The notes: generated from the letters alone by a model not told the origin. A stretch of 64,000 bases of DNA from Protopterus annectens (GCF_019279795.1 NC_056743.1:632175493-632239492); one strand, 5' to 3'; positions 1-11,410 are shown, counted from the first letter of the stretch. Numbers and translations are program-made.

Positions 1-1367
1 AGGAGGCCCATCTCTCCTTCAGAACTGGGAATATATAATCTTGGTATACACTGATTTTTATAAATCATTTGGTGAGCATGAAGCATCTTTCTTGTTTTAA
101 TATCCAGTCTATTCAACACTTTCTGAGGTCAAGCAATCACTCCAAAACTATAAGTTAGGACAGGAAGAGTAAATTGATGTATGGCTTGGATCTTGTTCCT
201 AGATATCAGTGCTGTTTTCAGGATTAATTTAAGTCTTCTAAAATACTCCTTACTGAGCTTTATTTGCATTTGGTCATGTTTTATTGCTGATCCTTCATCA
301 ATTCCCAAGTATTTATACACTCCCTCTTGATTAAGTTCTTTTATATCACATTCTTGTCCCAAACTGATGTTTTCCTGGTGCTGCAGTTTTCCTTTTTAAA
401 AGGTTGCTTTTGCACATTTGTCAAGACCAAATGACATTCCAATATCATCTGAAAAAGTTTTGACAACCTGCAGCTGTGCTTTCAGTTCCTCATCTGATGA
501 GCTATACAGTTTTAAATCATTGACAAAGAGAAGGTGAGAAGTCATTAGACTTTGTTGTTTTCTAGAAGGCAAATTGTAGCCATGGCCTAAGCTGTTAAGT
601 AGACAGCTTAATGGATTAATGGCAAGGGAGGATAGCAGCCATGATAGAGAGTCACCCTGGAATATCCCCCTTTGAATTTTTATCCCTGGGATAATAATCT
701 GTCCTATATCATGGCTTAATTGCAAAATGGTCTGCCACTGTTTCATGGTTACTGTAATGTGGTCAACCAATGTAGGGTGTATCTTGTACATTTTTAAGCA
801 ATCTTTTATCCATGAATGTGGCATACTATCAAATGTTTTTTTGTAGTCAATCCATGCCATGCTTAGATTCTTCCCCATCTTACAGTTCTCCACTATAACT
901 TTGTTTAACAACAAATTATACTTTGTTCCTTATGACTTTTATTTATTGCCCTTTTGTTCTACTGCCATAATTGAGTTTTCTTCTAAATGACTATAAACTC
1001 TGGTGGCGTCAATTCCCGTGTATAGTTTATAGATCATTGGAAGACAAGTTATTGGTATATAATTGTTAGGTTTGCTTGCAGGTTCACTCTTAAGTAAGAG
1101 CATTGTTTTTCCTGTTGTTAACCAGTATGGTGTGTCTTCGCGGTGTGCATATAAATAGTTCTTACTCATGGCTAAATCCTAATGCAAAGAATTTAATACT
1201 TTAAGCCAAAAGTTAAGTACTGCCTCTGGCCCTGTGGTTTTCCAGTTAGAGGCTTTTCTCAACTTTGTTTCAATCTCTCTGGCTATTATTTCATCCCATT
1301 TCATATCCTGTACCTTTAGACTTCTTATTCTTTTTTTTTTTACTTCTTCTATCCATTTAGCATCTTT
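1..1367 (-). pseudogene. R2/R4-group LINE, reverse transcriptase part (degenerate)
   Basis: This is the reverse-transcriptase half of a non-LTR retrotransposon read on the minus strand; its 3' end lies off the window. Pieces in order (1367 down to 129) hold a W/NFWLK block, a PITCLPMIYKL block, motif A (AWIDYKKTFDSMPHSW), a QGDSLS motif B and the motif C region LLFVNDLKLYS. The block order and the KNLSMAWIDYKK signature fit the restriction-like-endonuclease group (R2, R4/Dong, NeSL); the exact clade is not certain. The normally invariant DD of motif C reads ND, so the enzyme would be dead even without the stops and frameshifts near 362, 914-939 and 1169-1179. It is interrupted by the SINE at 1374-1704 and resumes at 1711. 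Confidence 0.75.
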
Positions 1368-1373
1368 GTTATG

Positions 1374-1704
1374 GTGGTGCAGCGGATAGTGTTGCTGCCT
1401 CATAGCAAGAGGTTCTCCGGTTTGATCCTTGGCTGGGGTGCCTTCTGTGTGGAGTCTGCATGTCCTCCCTGTGGTCATGTGGGTTTTCTCCTGGTGGTCT
1501 GGTTTCCTCCCATATCCTAAAGACATGCTGTAGGTGGAATGGACACTCTAAATTGGCCCTAGGTGTGAGTGCGTGCATGTGTGTGCCTTCTGCAGAAAGT
1601 TGGGCTGGCAACTCAACACTGTAAAACTCCACTGCCAATCATGAGTGGACAGGTTATCCACTGTGGTGACCCCTAACTGGAAAAAGCTGAAAGAGGAAGA
1701 AGAA
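1374..1704 (+). mobile_element. V-SINE-like tRNA-derived SINE
   Basis: The head has pol III promoter elements: A box TGGTGCAGCGG (1372-1382) and B-box-like GGTTTGATCC (about 1419). It is followed by the central segment seen in fish V-SINEs (CTAAAGACATGC, then ACTCTAAATTGGCCC) and a tail reading TGTGGTGACCCCTAACTGG, then AAAGCTGAAAGAGGAAGAAG. The hexamer GTTATG occurs at 1368-1373 and 1705-1710, a short target duplication. Family assignment rests on recognising the V-SINE core and tail (DANA, HE1 and Lun1 relatives), not on a search. A second copy of the same tail type lies at 45528-45766. Confidence 0.85.
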
Positions 1705-1710
1705 GTTATG

Positions 1711-2466
1711 TTCCACAGGATCTTCATAGATACTTCCCCAAAATATATCTACTTCCTCTTTTTTTGGCAGTCTTTCAATTCCCTTTACCTTATTTATTTC
1801 TCAATTCTCTATAAAACCTTTTTTGCTCATCAATAAATGCTTATTTTGTGCTTTTAACTTATATTTATCTTCAGATCTTCTAAGTCTTTCCACCTGTTTT
1901 GAAAATTTTAGTTTGTTATCTCCAATAGTGCATAATAGATCCTGGTCCGTTCTAATACTGCACATTGCTTTTATCACATCTGTCTTTCTTAGTATTTTTG
2001 TTGATCTATTCCCTCTTCTATAATCTTCTAACAATGACACTTCTTGTCTTAGCTGCTTTATAATTTTCTCTATTTGATATTTCCATGATGGTATTTGCTT
2101 TCGCCCCCTCTTTTCTCCCACTACCCTGTGTTCCTGTGGTAGAACTTTTCAGGTATTAATTTAGCAGCACAGTAATATATCCTGTTTACTTCTGTTATAT
2201 CGCATGGATCTCTACGGACAGTCCTAATTACTGTGTTCATTTATTTTATCAAGTTTCTGACTTTTGGGGTTTTATTAACCTTTTGCAATCTATTTCTCTT
2301 ATTGATCTTGATATATTTGTCTTTATCTATTAAATCAAGCAACTCTTCTCTTAACTCATTTTCTTCCATACTGAGGGCACATCCCTTGTTTTCCACTTCC
2401 TGCGGGCTTTTTATAGAAAGTTCTATAGCATCTTCCTGTGGCACATTCTCTTCAATTTCATCCTGT
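1711..2466 (-). pseudogene. R2/R4-group LINE, upstream coding part (degenerate)
   Basis: This continues the LINE left of the SINE, in the same orientation, upstream of the RT. The minus strand encodes a basic stretch (KRGRKQIPSWKYQIEKIIKQ) followed by LRQEVSLLEDYRRG, and further upstream an acidic, Leu/Glu-rich segment (ENELREELLDLIDKDKY). This kind of linker precedes RT in R2/R4-like elements. No Cys-His finger is visible, so the 5' end is missing or decayed. The sequence stops exactly where the IR4 left arm begins (2467), so the LINE inserted into, or recombined with, that arm. Confidence 0.55.
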
Positions 2467-3392
2467 ATCAATTCCCTTACATTATATGCTCAGTATGTAC
2501 ACACTGCTGCTGAGCCAGAGCCTGCATCCACCCACTACTAATACCTATAACCTGCTGTCCTGCTGCAGGGGCCCACCAGGTATGCTTTTCATAGGTGTCA
2601 GGCAATCAGATACTGGTGTGGAGTACACAGTGACCTAGCCAGAGTACGCCAGAAATGGTCAGGGAGACCTGGACAATCTGAAATAATCCTATATGACATT
2701 GGCAAGACTGAGAAGGGCTCAATGACATTACATGATGTGATTTGCCAGCTGTATCCACCAGTACATACCATCAGTGTGATGCTCCTGCACTGGCCACGTA
2801 ATCAAGGAGCCTCAGTCATAACCACTAGCAACAGTGAGGGATGTACACAATGGGAGGATGACAAATACACACACAGTAAAGTACAATTACCCTTCAGAGC
2901 ACACAGAGATCACAGTCAGTCTGGGGCTGTTTTTTCCCTCTTTCTCCAGATCCTCAACAAGTCTCCCCATTGGCACAGTTACATGGTTAACATCTCAGAA
3001 GAGCAGGCAAGCCAAAACCTCCATCACCCTCTCTATCCAACCAGTGCTTCATAACCCTGCCCAAGTAGCTGATACACACACTGAGATGCAATTTATAAAT
3101 CAAACACACACACACACTCCTGGGAAAGGGTGGCACATTTTTACTAGCTATGGCCCCTTCTGCCCAGACTAAAAGGTAGCTAGACATGTATGTCCGCTTG
3201 CTGCACTGAAACTGAGATAACACATTTGTAAAACAAGTACAGCTTATTTTCTTGAAGTTTTGTAAGTTATCTCTGTATGTTTGAGGCTTCCAGCTTCTAC
3301 TATTAATGCATACATTTGCATAGGTAATAGTTTATATACATTTCTGTTCTTTTCCAGTACGGTAGACTGTGGTTACATTCTTGAAGCTCAGT

Positions 3393-3711
3393 CATACCTC
3401 TCAACCTCTGAGAGCAAGACATCTGGACAAAGGCACAAATAAAGGGGTGACAAAGGCCCCAAAACAGTGACACTTTTTAAATATTGCTCTTACAAACTTA
3501 GAAGGTTGATAGAATAACAGGTTGTGCATTTGATGACATTTCTGAAGAACATGATGTCTGATATTCAAATGTGTGCTTTTAGTTTATGACTTCGGTCTTT
3601 AATGATTTGCCAGTGATTTGCCAGAAAAAACACAAATGTATGAGAAACTGACTAAACATATGAGGCAAAAATGTGGACATTCTGCAAAAATCTGGACAGT
3701 TGACAGGTATG
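3393..3711. mobile_element. hAT-like MITE, CATACCTCTCAAC family
   Basis: The termini are CATACCTCTCAACC on the left and GTTGACAGGTATG on the right, and a subterminal ATCTGGACA repeat lies inside both ends. Flanks are AGCTCAGT (3385-3392) and AGCTCAGG (3712-3719), an 8-bp target duplication with one mismatch, as expected of hAT elements. There is no coding capacity. The same family recurs at 13980, 27941, 28925, 41249, 50817, 61464 and 61898. This copy has a mirror partner at 28925-29228 in the other IR4 arm. Confidence 0.8.
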
Positions 3712-3718
3712 AGCTCAG

Positions 3719-3986
3719 GTGTCTATATTAGAAGACCGAAAGAGCAGAACCGCAAACACCTAAAGAGCGGAAAAACGTAACCTCAAAGTGCTGTTTGTCA
3801 GATCATGGTACAGTGAAGATCGGAATATTTGCCCTTTTCTCGCTGTAGTGCAATCTTGGAGTTGGAATATATATTTAGTAGGGGATGTGGGGGGTACAGC
3901 TCCCCACAATAGCAAGTTCGATGTTCTGTTTCTTTCACTCTTTAGGCATTCGTGGGTTTGATTTTTTGGTCTTTTAATATAGACTC
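3719..3986. mobile_element. palindromic MITE with GTCTATATT ends
   Basis: Left end GTGTCTATATTAGAAGACC pairs with right end GGTCTTTTAATATAGACTC. The interior carries the shared motif CTGTAGTGCAATCTTGGAGT and the GTGGGGGGTACAGCTCCCCAC hairpin region. These ends match those of the MITE at 37248-37659. The flanks GAGCTCAG and AAGCTCTT share only AGCTC, so any target duplication has decayed. It abuts the previous MITE directly. Confidence 0.7.
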
Positions 3987-4680
3987 AAGCTCTTACATTT
4001 GTAACACAAGCATATTAATCATACTAATTTTCACAAATGACATATGATTATTTATAAAATTCCAGTTAGGTTGGCTGTCAGTGTCACAGTCAGTATTGTA
4101 CAACAGACAATCCAATAGTAGTCATATGTGAGCTGACCCTTGCTGGGGTGGCTCAGGGGCCAGAGCTGTCATCTATGTCACTGCAGACAGAAACATCAGG
4201 GATAGCCATAGGTGCTGGACAGCAGACTAACAGCAACATGTCAGTCCAGGAAGTGTTGTTGAGACCTACTGTTTAAATTCCTATTTCCCATGGCTGCATC
4301 CCCCTTCTACATTCGATTACATGCATAATTATATGCCATACCTGGTATAGTGCTGTATTCTTTTGTGAGAAGAAATCCACTTGCAGTGTTGTAAAGAATC
4401 ACAATCTGTCTTCATGAAGAAAGTGTCAGACATGGTTACCATAGAAAGAAGCATGCCTTTTGTAGGTAATGCTCATAAACAAGTGATGGACTGTCCACCA
4501 CTCTGTGGTTGCTAATTGCATCCAGACCAGCTGGGTTGCCTTTCAATTAGCCAATGGCATAACAACAAAGTGCTATAATTAAAGCCTTCATGTGGGCCTT
4601 GCCCCTTTTCCTTGCCTGTGAGGAGGACATTATCGAGATGTGGGAACTACAACATCACAGAGTGTAGGTGGAAATACTGT

Positions 4681-5864
4681 CCACTGTTTGGATTGATGCG
4701 TTATGTCCACAGTTTTGCATGCCATGCCTGGCCATTGCTAACAGACTTTTATATTCTGTAGCAGTGTACTGTGTAAATGTGTGTTGGGTTGAGTAAGGAG
4801 AGAGGCATATGTGAGTGTCATACATCCTTTTATATCTGACTGTGAATGCTGCTACAGCTGATGCTGGTCTATCAGCTGTGTATGTTTGTAAGGGGAGATT
4901 GTGACACATGTCCCTTAAAACCTCAACATTCTCCCCCTACCCTTTATGTTTGGCTGTTGTGTGGATGCCCTGCTCTAGGTGTTCGTGAGCAATGTTAGGT
5001 CTGTAGCAGGTAGCTGAACATACTCCTGCATGTGTAGCAGGCCACAACTTCTGGCCAGGAGTCAGACTAGGGATTGTGAAGACATTGGGGGAGAGCAAGC
5101 TGTTACTGTCAGTGAGGGTGCTGTGTCAGCTGTTGTGTCACAGCATGACCTGGTTGAGGGTACCCACAACGGTCCAGTTTGGCATGTGCCTCTGGTGCAT
5201 ATGTTATGTAATAGTGCCATATAGAAAGTGTTAGGCAATATTTCATACACATATATATAATTGTGAAATGTGTCCCACCCTGCAGGCCTTTAGTGCACTA
5301 CTGTGGGTGGCAGTCACTGCAGTAGGTGCAGCCAGTTTTGCTGGACATTGCAGGGCTCAATTATTCCTATGTTGTATTGACATGCATGTAGTTGTCGTGC
5401 CAGAGATTTGGCTGTGGGCCAGGACTGTGGGTGTCTAGATGTGACAGAAGCTAGAAATGTAACAGATAGAGCTACCAAGTCATTATTATGGCAGGTGTAT
5501 TTGTAAGACATATGTGCATATATACTGTGTGTAACACAGGATTAGCATGGACATGTATGTTCTGATGGGTATGATGTGTGACACTGAGCTATCTGTCATG
5601 AATTTGTAACCCCAATCTGCATTGCCTTGCCAGTATGTCAGCACACAGAGTAGGTTTTATGACAACCCTGCCATAAATAGGGGGCACAACTGTAGATATT
5701 CAGCAACAGTTTGTGCAGTTGTCAGCTCTACCTATTACTGTAGGCCTCCCGTACATCCAGCAGCATTTATCTGGCTGTGTACTGGTTCCCTGTCTGCATC
5801 AGAGGCTCAAGTACACTGTGATTTGGGCCACTATATATATATATAGGAGTACTGTGGGCTGGCA
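4681..5864. other. unannotated interval between the IR4 and IR1 left arms
   Basis: I see no recognisable protein, RNA gene or repeat boundary here. Short open frames exist (for example 5030-5224 plus and 5622-5846 plus) but none has a family motif. A short (TA)n tract lies near 5831-5844. The segment has no obvious inverted partner in the window. Confidence 0.5.
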
Positions 5865-5899
5865 GCTAGGATATGCTTGTAAAAACAGTTACTGTACTC

Positions 5900-6380
5900 C
5901 AGAGGTCAGTTGGCTGACTGGTATGTTTCTCTGACTGTAGTTCAAATGGTTCTGGGTTCAAAATTTGGCAGTAATGTCTTTTTTCCCTAATGATAAATGG
6001 CTGTACTGCATGGTATATTTACAAAAGCAGTAGCAATTCCCCAGAGCTGATTTGGTGTAGTGGTGTGTTGCTCTGACTGCAATTCAGAAGGTCCTGGGTT
6101 CAATAGTTGGTAGCTTTATCTTTTTTTTCCTAATGTTACATGACTGCACTGCATGATATATTTACAGCAACAGTCCTAATTCACCAGAGCTGGTTTGGCT
6201 TAGTGGTGTGTTGCTCTGACTCTCGTGTGCAGCATCTTGGGTTTGAGACTTGGCAGGGATATTTTTTTTCCATAATGTTAAGTGACTGTAATGCATGATA
6301 TATTTACAAAAGCATAACTAATTATCACATTGCTCTGACTCTGGTGCACAGGGTCCTAAGCTTGAGACTTGCCAGGGTTG
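5900..6380 (+). repeat. tandem tRNA-like cassettes (about 140 bp each)
   Basis: Four related units carry pol III-like internal boxes. Each has an A-box-like stretch (TGGTGTAGTGG at about 6053, TGGCTTAGTGG at about 6195, TGGCTGACTGG at about 5911) followed by TTGCTCTGACT and a B-box-like GGGTTCAA or GGGTTTGAGACTT (near 5955, 6096, 6237 and 6357). Spacing is about 141, 142 and 118 bp. No cloverleaf with a proper acceptor stem is evident, so these look like tRNA-derived repeats rather than functional tRNA genes. The inverted partner lies at 18365-18585. Confidence 0.65.
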
Positions 6381-6409
6381 GTTATTTTGTTGCTGGGCAG
6401 AACAGTGAG

Positions 6410-6535
6410 TGAATGAGCATTATTAAAGCAGTTTTAAGTGGGTTTGAGCAAGGGTAAGTGATGCCAAGAGATGCTTAGGTTCCCTTAGCTTTACTTAGCG
6501 GTGCTTAGTCCAGCTTAAACCCACACTATTTCCAA
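6410..6535. repeat. GCTTAGC-type motif cluster (IR1 left, outer)
   Basis: Closely spaced direct and inverted copies of a TTAAGC / GCTTAG core occur here (TTTTAAGTGGG, ATGCTTAGG, CTTAGCGGTGCTTAG, CAGCTTAAACCC). The mirror cluster is at 18190-18325 in the right arm. The spacing and mixed orientation resemble subterminal transposase-binding repeats, but no binding protein is known. Confidence 0.55.
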
Positions 6536-6989
6536 AAAAGAAAAGAAAAAAAGGGGTGATAGGAAAGTAATGAAATGGGGGCAAACAGGGGGAAAACATT
6601 ATGAAAGGTAGCTAGGGATGTGCAGGATGGGTGTAGGAAAGGACCATAGCTCTCCATTTCATGTGCAACAACAGCTGTGAATGATGTGGACAATTTAGAA
6701 TTTGGAACATCACACCCCACAGGGAGGGGTGTGGGTGACATAAATTTGTTGAGTAATTCAAGGGTAAATTAATTAATGTCAGTGTACATGGGGGCGAAAT
6801 GGAAAGCTTTGTTTGGGACGAAATTTTTTTTGTGGTGACAGATGCCCCCCCCCCTTTTTTAAGGTGATAGTGGGATGTTGGGGAAGGGTTGTAGGTATGT
6901 TTGGGGAGGTAAGTTGGGTAGTATAGGTTGCGTTTGTAAACAGACAAGACCGACGAGACAGCAGACAAGGGAGCTGTATGACACAGGAA

Positions 6990-7390
6990 GGGGGCAAACA
7001 CCTTGGATGGGGAGGGTGGTTGGGAATCAGAGGGCCATGTGCTCCCAGATGGAAACAGTGGGGCTGAGGTCCCCACCGATGGCAGTCACCACTGCCCCTT
7101 CATGGCCCCAAAGGTGGCTGTGCTGGGAGCTGGACAATGGGGCCAGTCTGCTCTTGATCTGGCACAGGTGGTCATCCAAATCATGCTGGATGACCCTGCA
7201 CACCATACCTCTGAACTTTTGTCGGGTGACAGGGTCCTGCCACGCCCACACTCGGGCGGATGGGCCCTGTCTCCTGAGGCAGTTCCACCTGAGGGTCGTG
7301 CAAGACCAGCAGAGAAGGCAGCTCGAGGTTGGATCCCAGACGTTCTGCAGTCAGATGAGGTGGGACATTGGATCCACTGAGATCTGCCTA
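6990..7390 (-). pseudogene. coding-like exon block in IR1 left arm
   Basis: This GC-rich patch lies in AT-rich surroundings. On the minus strand one frame reads DLDDHLCQIKSRLAPL, then HEGAVVTAIGGDLSPTVSIW. The inverted partner at 17282-17730 reads ELDGCLSQIEGHLVHLEGQ, then HEGAVVTAYGWG, so a peptide pattern is preserved between the arms. It could be the C-terminal exon of the same gene as the Myb/SANT-like exon at 9600-9856, since the order along the minus strand fits. I do not recognise the family, and the reading frame is not continuous. Confidence 0.4.
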
Positions 7391-9347
7391 CCCAAACATG
7401 CTATGGTGTTGAGGATTGTCAAAATGTATTGGTTAGTAATGAACATTACAACTTTAGTTATAACAACATGCATGGGTTTTCCAATTAACCCAGAACAATA
7501 GAATTGAAAAATTGCTTAGCAAACAGAACACATGCATAAATGGAATAACAGTCATTATTGTAACAGCATGCCAATAACACTTATGGCAACAGACCACCAA
7601 CACTGGAATTTGAACAAGGTATGTTAGTATGCAACCATTGAAATATATAAACAATAATTGAACACAAGTCCCAATATTAGGTTTTGAGAACAACATACCC
7701 GTAGTATATGAATAATAATTATTGATGAAGATAAGGGGTGGGAGTAGAGAATAACAGTCCATTATCAACTGTGTAGGCTATATTTTTCACAGCAGTACTG
7801 CTCAATACTCTATAGGTCTGCCATCACTATACATCTACCTGAGGCCTATAGCTACTGCAGTACATACATACCTGTTAATATGTCGACCTGGAATGCTATG
7901 AGGCAAGCTGTGACAACTCTAGGTAGATGACTAGAGGGGACTCATACATGTCAGGGTTACATATATGAATAATAAGGTGGACCTTGCACTGATGTTGTGT
8001 GAGTGTGCTAATAGGATACTTCTACTGGATTTATATCTGTGTGCAAGGTTCTTGGCACAATGATCACTCACTGTGACAATGTAACACTTGAGAAACATGT
8101 ATAGTGAAGAGTGCATTGTGTATATAGCTATCCTGCTGTCATTTGTAGGCATGGGGTTGGACACTGGTACATTTCTGCACAGTTTATTAGTATACCCTTT
8201 ATACAGCTAATACAAACAGTTCTTTACCTGTGAGCCCTGTGGAGAAAATATCTGTTAATACTACATGACTGTTTCTACAAATATTCAGGATTACTTTTGT
8301 GCAACTATAAACACATCTGAGTACTAGCCCCTGGATTTAAGCCATGGTCTGTGTGTGCAAAAAAGAATAACATATCTCTTTCTGATCACACTGAGCTACT
8401 GGGGCACAGCTGTCTGCTGCTTGACTGATTTGTGCCTAGAACTCACTTGGTTACAAAGTCTGACCTTGTAATACAAGTGGAGTGTCACAGAAGACTGCAG
8501 TGACAGTTGCACATACATGCTTGAGAGTCATGCATAATAGATAGTGAGCTGCGTATTAATACTTTGAATGCAGGTATAAATATTAAACCCCTAGTGGATG
8601 TGATTATGTGTGATCTGTACAGACCATAGCAGGGTGCTAGGTTGCATACCCGACCCATACAAATTTGCACATCATATATTTGCAATCTCCACCTATTAGA
8701 GTCTCATACTTGCCTACATCATCATACCTACATTCAGAACTACATAGAGCTAAAATGCAAAAGTTAACACAAGACAGTGCTGCAGGGAACACGCTATAAT
8801 ACAGTACACATTACTATTTAAGGCCCAGTGCAGAACATATATCAAATCTCAATTGTATCTTGTTTTACAGCTCCATATATACAGTTTGGCATGACACCTG
8901 GTTATTAGACAAGCCTCAGTGATTTTATGCTCTCATAACCATATGTGCAGTGTAGTACCTGTACACTTGCATTTCTTCAACAACAGACCAGATTAAACAC
9001 AACAGTTTGTGGGAATAAGCTTTATTTAGGGTAACATGATACAGTGGTTTATTACATTCAAATTGCTAAAGTCAGTTGTACTGCATATCCCGTAGATGAT
9101 GAATGAATGTTATTTATTATTTTCAGAGTACCAATCACAGTGTACTTTATTAACAGATTCATTCCTACACAATATTACTACAGTACTGACATTATTTTAT
9201 CAACAGTAGCTTGTTTTCTGCCTTCATATGTATTACACAGTACCTGGCATTAGTCTCTTATATCAGTGTTGGTCTAACAACATGTTTATTCAGTACACAC
9301 AAAAGACACTATACCTAATGGCAGTAGACAATTGCACTTTCTTATTT

Positions 9348-9350
<3 letters not shown>

Positions 9351-9422
<72 letters not shown>
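9351..9422. repeat. (TA)n microsatellite
   Basis: This is a pure TA dinucleotide run of about 72 bp inside the IR1 left arm. The right arm has no TA run at the mirror position, so the tract expanded after the arms formed. Confidence 0.95.
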
Positions 9423-9425
<3 letters not shown>

Positions 9426-9459
9426 CAAGTTATATCTGTACGCACTACACTGTTGGCAC

Positions 9460-9531
9460 AGCCTTGTCAGTCATCTTGCATGGGCCTCAATGTAATGAGC
9501 CCTCTCCTCTGTAGCTGTGGGGGGGGCAGAC
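9460..9531 (-). pseudogene. small internal exon of the IR1 Myb-like gene (left arm)
   Basis: On the minus strand a CCCCCCCCACAG acceptor-like tract precedes a segment reading TEERAHYIEAHAR, then a stop, then LTRLCQQ. The right-arm partner at 15644-15713 reads AAAERASKVEAHTDRLSRL, flanked by CCCCCTACAG and GTGAGT. The shared pattern ERA..(V/I)EAH..(L)..RL suggests one ancestral exon of about 70 bp. This copy has a stop codon. Confidence 0.5.
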
Positions 9532-9599
9532 CATTATGCATACCTGTCTAGCAAATATTCCTACTACAATTTGATAAATCACCACTTTATATACTTACA

Positions 9600-9856
9600 A
9601 ACATCTGTGGCATTCTGGTCCCAAGCTTCTTGGATCCATTGGGCCAAGAGCACCCCCTTCCTCCATTTTAGACCATCATAATAATGATGGACCTACTCTC
9701 CAGTGCAGGGGATGCCAGTGGCATTGGTGAGCTCATGTGCCAGATGTTCCCAGGCCTCAGATTTGTGATCTGAGCCTTGGTACTGGCCCTGTAGCAGTCT
9801 GTCATCATCGTTCTTAATGAGGAGCCCAGCCATGACCCTGGACTCCAACATGCCTC
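9600..9856 (-). pseudogene. Myb/SANT-like DNA-binding exon, IR1 left arm
   Basis: From about 9856 downward one minus-strand frame reads ESRVMAGLLIKNDDDRLLQG, QYQGSDHKSEAWEHLAHELT, NATGIPCTGE, then a TAG where a Gln would fit, then VHHYYDGLKWRKGVLLAQWI and QEAWDQNATDV, ending at a GTAAG donor-like site. The AW..LA..L...TG...T...V.H.Y..LK.RK arrangement is what I expect of a Myb/SANT-like three-helix domain, common in partner proteins of Harbinger-type transposons. It is followed in the right order by the small exon at 9460-9531. The single TAG makes it a near-intact pseudogene. The right-arm copy is more degraded. Family assignment is by pattern only. Confidence 0.5.
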
Positions 9857-9989
9857 AGCACTGAACCCAGAAGCATGCTCCCTCTCCTGCATCTGTCATA
9901 GTTCCTACAGGGATCAACTCTAACAGGTTCTGCCTGTATTTCCACCCGTGTGATTTAAATAAGGCCATATTCCTGCCCTTTGCCATTAT

Positions 9990-10260
9990 TGAACCATTTT
10001 TAAAAATGCTGAGCAAAGCTCAGCAGTGCACAAACCCGCTAAGCTAAATTGAGCATTGTTCAAAGTGGCAAATGTTGAGCAGTGCTTAGCAGTGCACAAA
10101 TCTGATTAGTTGAGCTGAATACTGCTTAGAATGGGACTTCTTAGCCATGCTAAAACCAGTTAAGTGATGCTAAACACTGCAAAGTATTGCTCAGACAGGT
10201 CTTGTTTAAGCACTGCTTAGCTTGATGTAGCAGTGCTTAGCAAACCTGAGCTAAGGGCAA
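9990..10260. repeat. GCTTAGC / GCTAAGC motif cluster (IR1 left, inner)
   Basis: A dense run of AGCAGTGCTTAGC, GCTAAGC, TGAGCAATGCT-like words in both orientations, more than a dozen in 270 bp. The mirror cluster lies at 14960-15140. A smaller set of the same words occurs at 43035-43100 and 48085-48130 in IR2, linking the two palindromes. Confidence 0.65.
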
Positions 10261-10569
10261 ACAAGATTTTTCATTTGTAAAATATAGGAATTGGCTATTG
10301 ATTACTCATTATTGATACATTATTATTAAGTGTATATATTGTACTTTACATGACCTCCCCCTATGTGCTTTCAGTACATTACCTTGGGGTGTGACTGTAC
10401 TGTATCAGACACTTGTGTTTAAATGGTGATTTTTACCTCATATCATCACTGACATTGTGATTCTGGACAAGTTACACTACCCTGGTTAACAAATATCACT
10501 AACTACATCAATAAATGAAATAAAAATTAATATAAAAATGCTTTCCCATATAAAAGATGAATGGTCTGT

Positions 10570-10650
10570 CTTGGGATTCAAACTGTGCACCTACTGCACA
10601 CGAAGCCATGACTTTAACCACTCAGCTAACTTGGCTGTGAAGAGTTTGGC
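10570..10650 (-). repeat. tRNA-like sequence (IR1 left arm)
   Basis: The minus strand reads TTAGCTGAGTGGTTAAAGTC, then ATGGCTTCGTGTGCAG, then CAGTTTGAATCCC. That is an A box, a long variable region and a B box of Ser/Leu-tRNA style. I cannot close an acceptor stem. The partner at 14590-14670 keeps TAGTTAAAGTTCTGGAGCTG and CGGCTCAAGTAC. It is probably a tRNA-derived repeat. Confidence 0.5.
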
Positions 10651-10809
10651 TATACATTTCTATATAGCTTCTCCTTAAGTTTAAGCAGTGATGAGCAAAG
10701 CACCACACCACGCAAGCCAACTCAACTACGTTTAAACCTAAAAGAAAATGAAATAAAAAAAAAATAATTAATTATTTATTATAAGTTAAACATTACACTA
10801 ACAATTATA

Positions 10810-11170
10810 AGATGTGTCCAAGGACACTTTCTTTCTTGTTTTTGTGCCGTACAACACTTATACAATGGGGAGGGGGGTGTTACACATATTGTAACACCCC
10901 CCCCCACATGACATTACAGATAACAGTATTACTTAAGTGTCTGATGACACTTTCTTCATTTATTTAGTGCTGTACTGCACTTTTACAATGCATGGGGTGT
11001 GTTATGGATACTGTAACATACCCCCTACATGACATTCACTTCACATTTATTCATTTAAGTATCCAAAGACATTTTATTGTAAAGTGCCATATGGAACTTT
11101 GCGAGTGCAGGGGGCATGTTACAGATCTGCAAACACTGTAACATACCCCATAGCGCTGATTCAGTAATCC
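10810..11170. repeat. tandem repeat with internal dyads (IR1 left arm)
   Basis: Three diverged units of about 115-125 bp each contain AAGTGTC(T/C)..GACACTTT, GTGC(C/T)GTAC..CACTT and a dyad of the type GGGGTGTTAC..GTAACACCCC. The inverted partner at 13440-13960 carries four clearer units. Confidence 0.7.
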
Positions 11171-11410
11171 ATGTACACGGCTCCCCTTCAGTAGCATGCC
11201 TTCATTAATATGCAAGACATGCTGAGGAGAGGGAGATGTAGACATGGACACCATTCACTCCGTGTAGGAATAACACCATTCCTACACAGAGTTTATTAAA
11301 TCAAGGGGAATGTCTTTGGATAATTAAGCCAGATACCTTTTTTCCCTAGGTTTAAATGACTCATTTTTAATCATTTGTACACAATGATATATCTGAAGAA
11401 GCATGATTAT

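Larger units (their letters stand above)
2467..4680. repeat. IR4 left arm (inverse of 28213-32810)
   Basis: The arm matches the reverse complement of the right arm in order. CCCTTACATTATATGCTCAG (2472) pairs with 32791-32810, the 2800-3170 stretch with 32030-32440, the MITE at 3393-3711 with 28925-29228, 4075-4280 with 28600-28790, and GTGGGAACTACAACATCACAG (near 4640) with 28217-28250. Divergence is clearly visible but the blocks stay collinear. The left arm stops at the LINE at 2466, so its outer part is off the window or lost. The arms enclose about 23.5 kb. Confidence 0.85.
5865..11410. repeat. IR1 left arm (inverse of 13210-18620)
   Basis: This is a very long inverted-repeat arm. Collinear inverted matches include the tRNA-like block (5900-6380 with 18365-18585), the GC-rich exon block (6990-7390 with 17282-17730), the end of a Myb-like exon near 9601-9660 with 15490-15552 (AAGCTTCTTGGATCCATTGG), the tRNA-like sequence at 10575-10650 with 14590-14670, and the tandem array 10810-11170 with 13440-13960. 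GTAGGAATAACACCATTCCT (11262) pairs with 13330-13352. Divergence is visible but order and orientation are kept over about 5.5 kb. Spacer: 11411-13209. Confidence 0.85.

Noticed and set aside
1179-1526. Single ORF joining SINE and LINE sequence as a fusion gene
   Set aside because: It is a chance read-through of a SINE inserted in a LINE; the SINE is bounded by a short target duplication.
5900-6380. Functional tRNA genes
   Set aside because: A/B boxes are present but no acceptor stem, anticodon loop or terminator context can be closed.
6612-7501. Frames of 125-208 codons around 6600-7500 as an intact gene
   Set aside because: They overlap on both strands, and the conserved peptide between the IR1 arms is in other, broken frames. 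Kept only as a coding-like block.
9351-9422. Cruciform centre of IR1 at the TA tract
   Set aside because: The symmetry centre of IR1 is near 12.4-12.6 kb, not at the TA tract.
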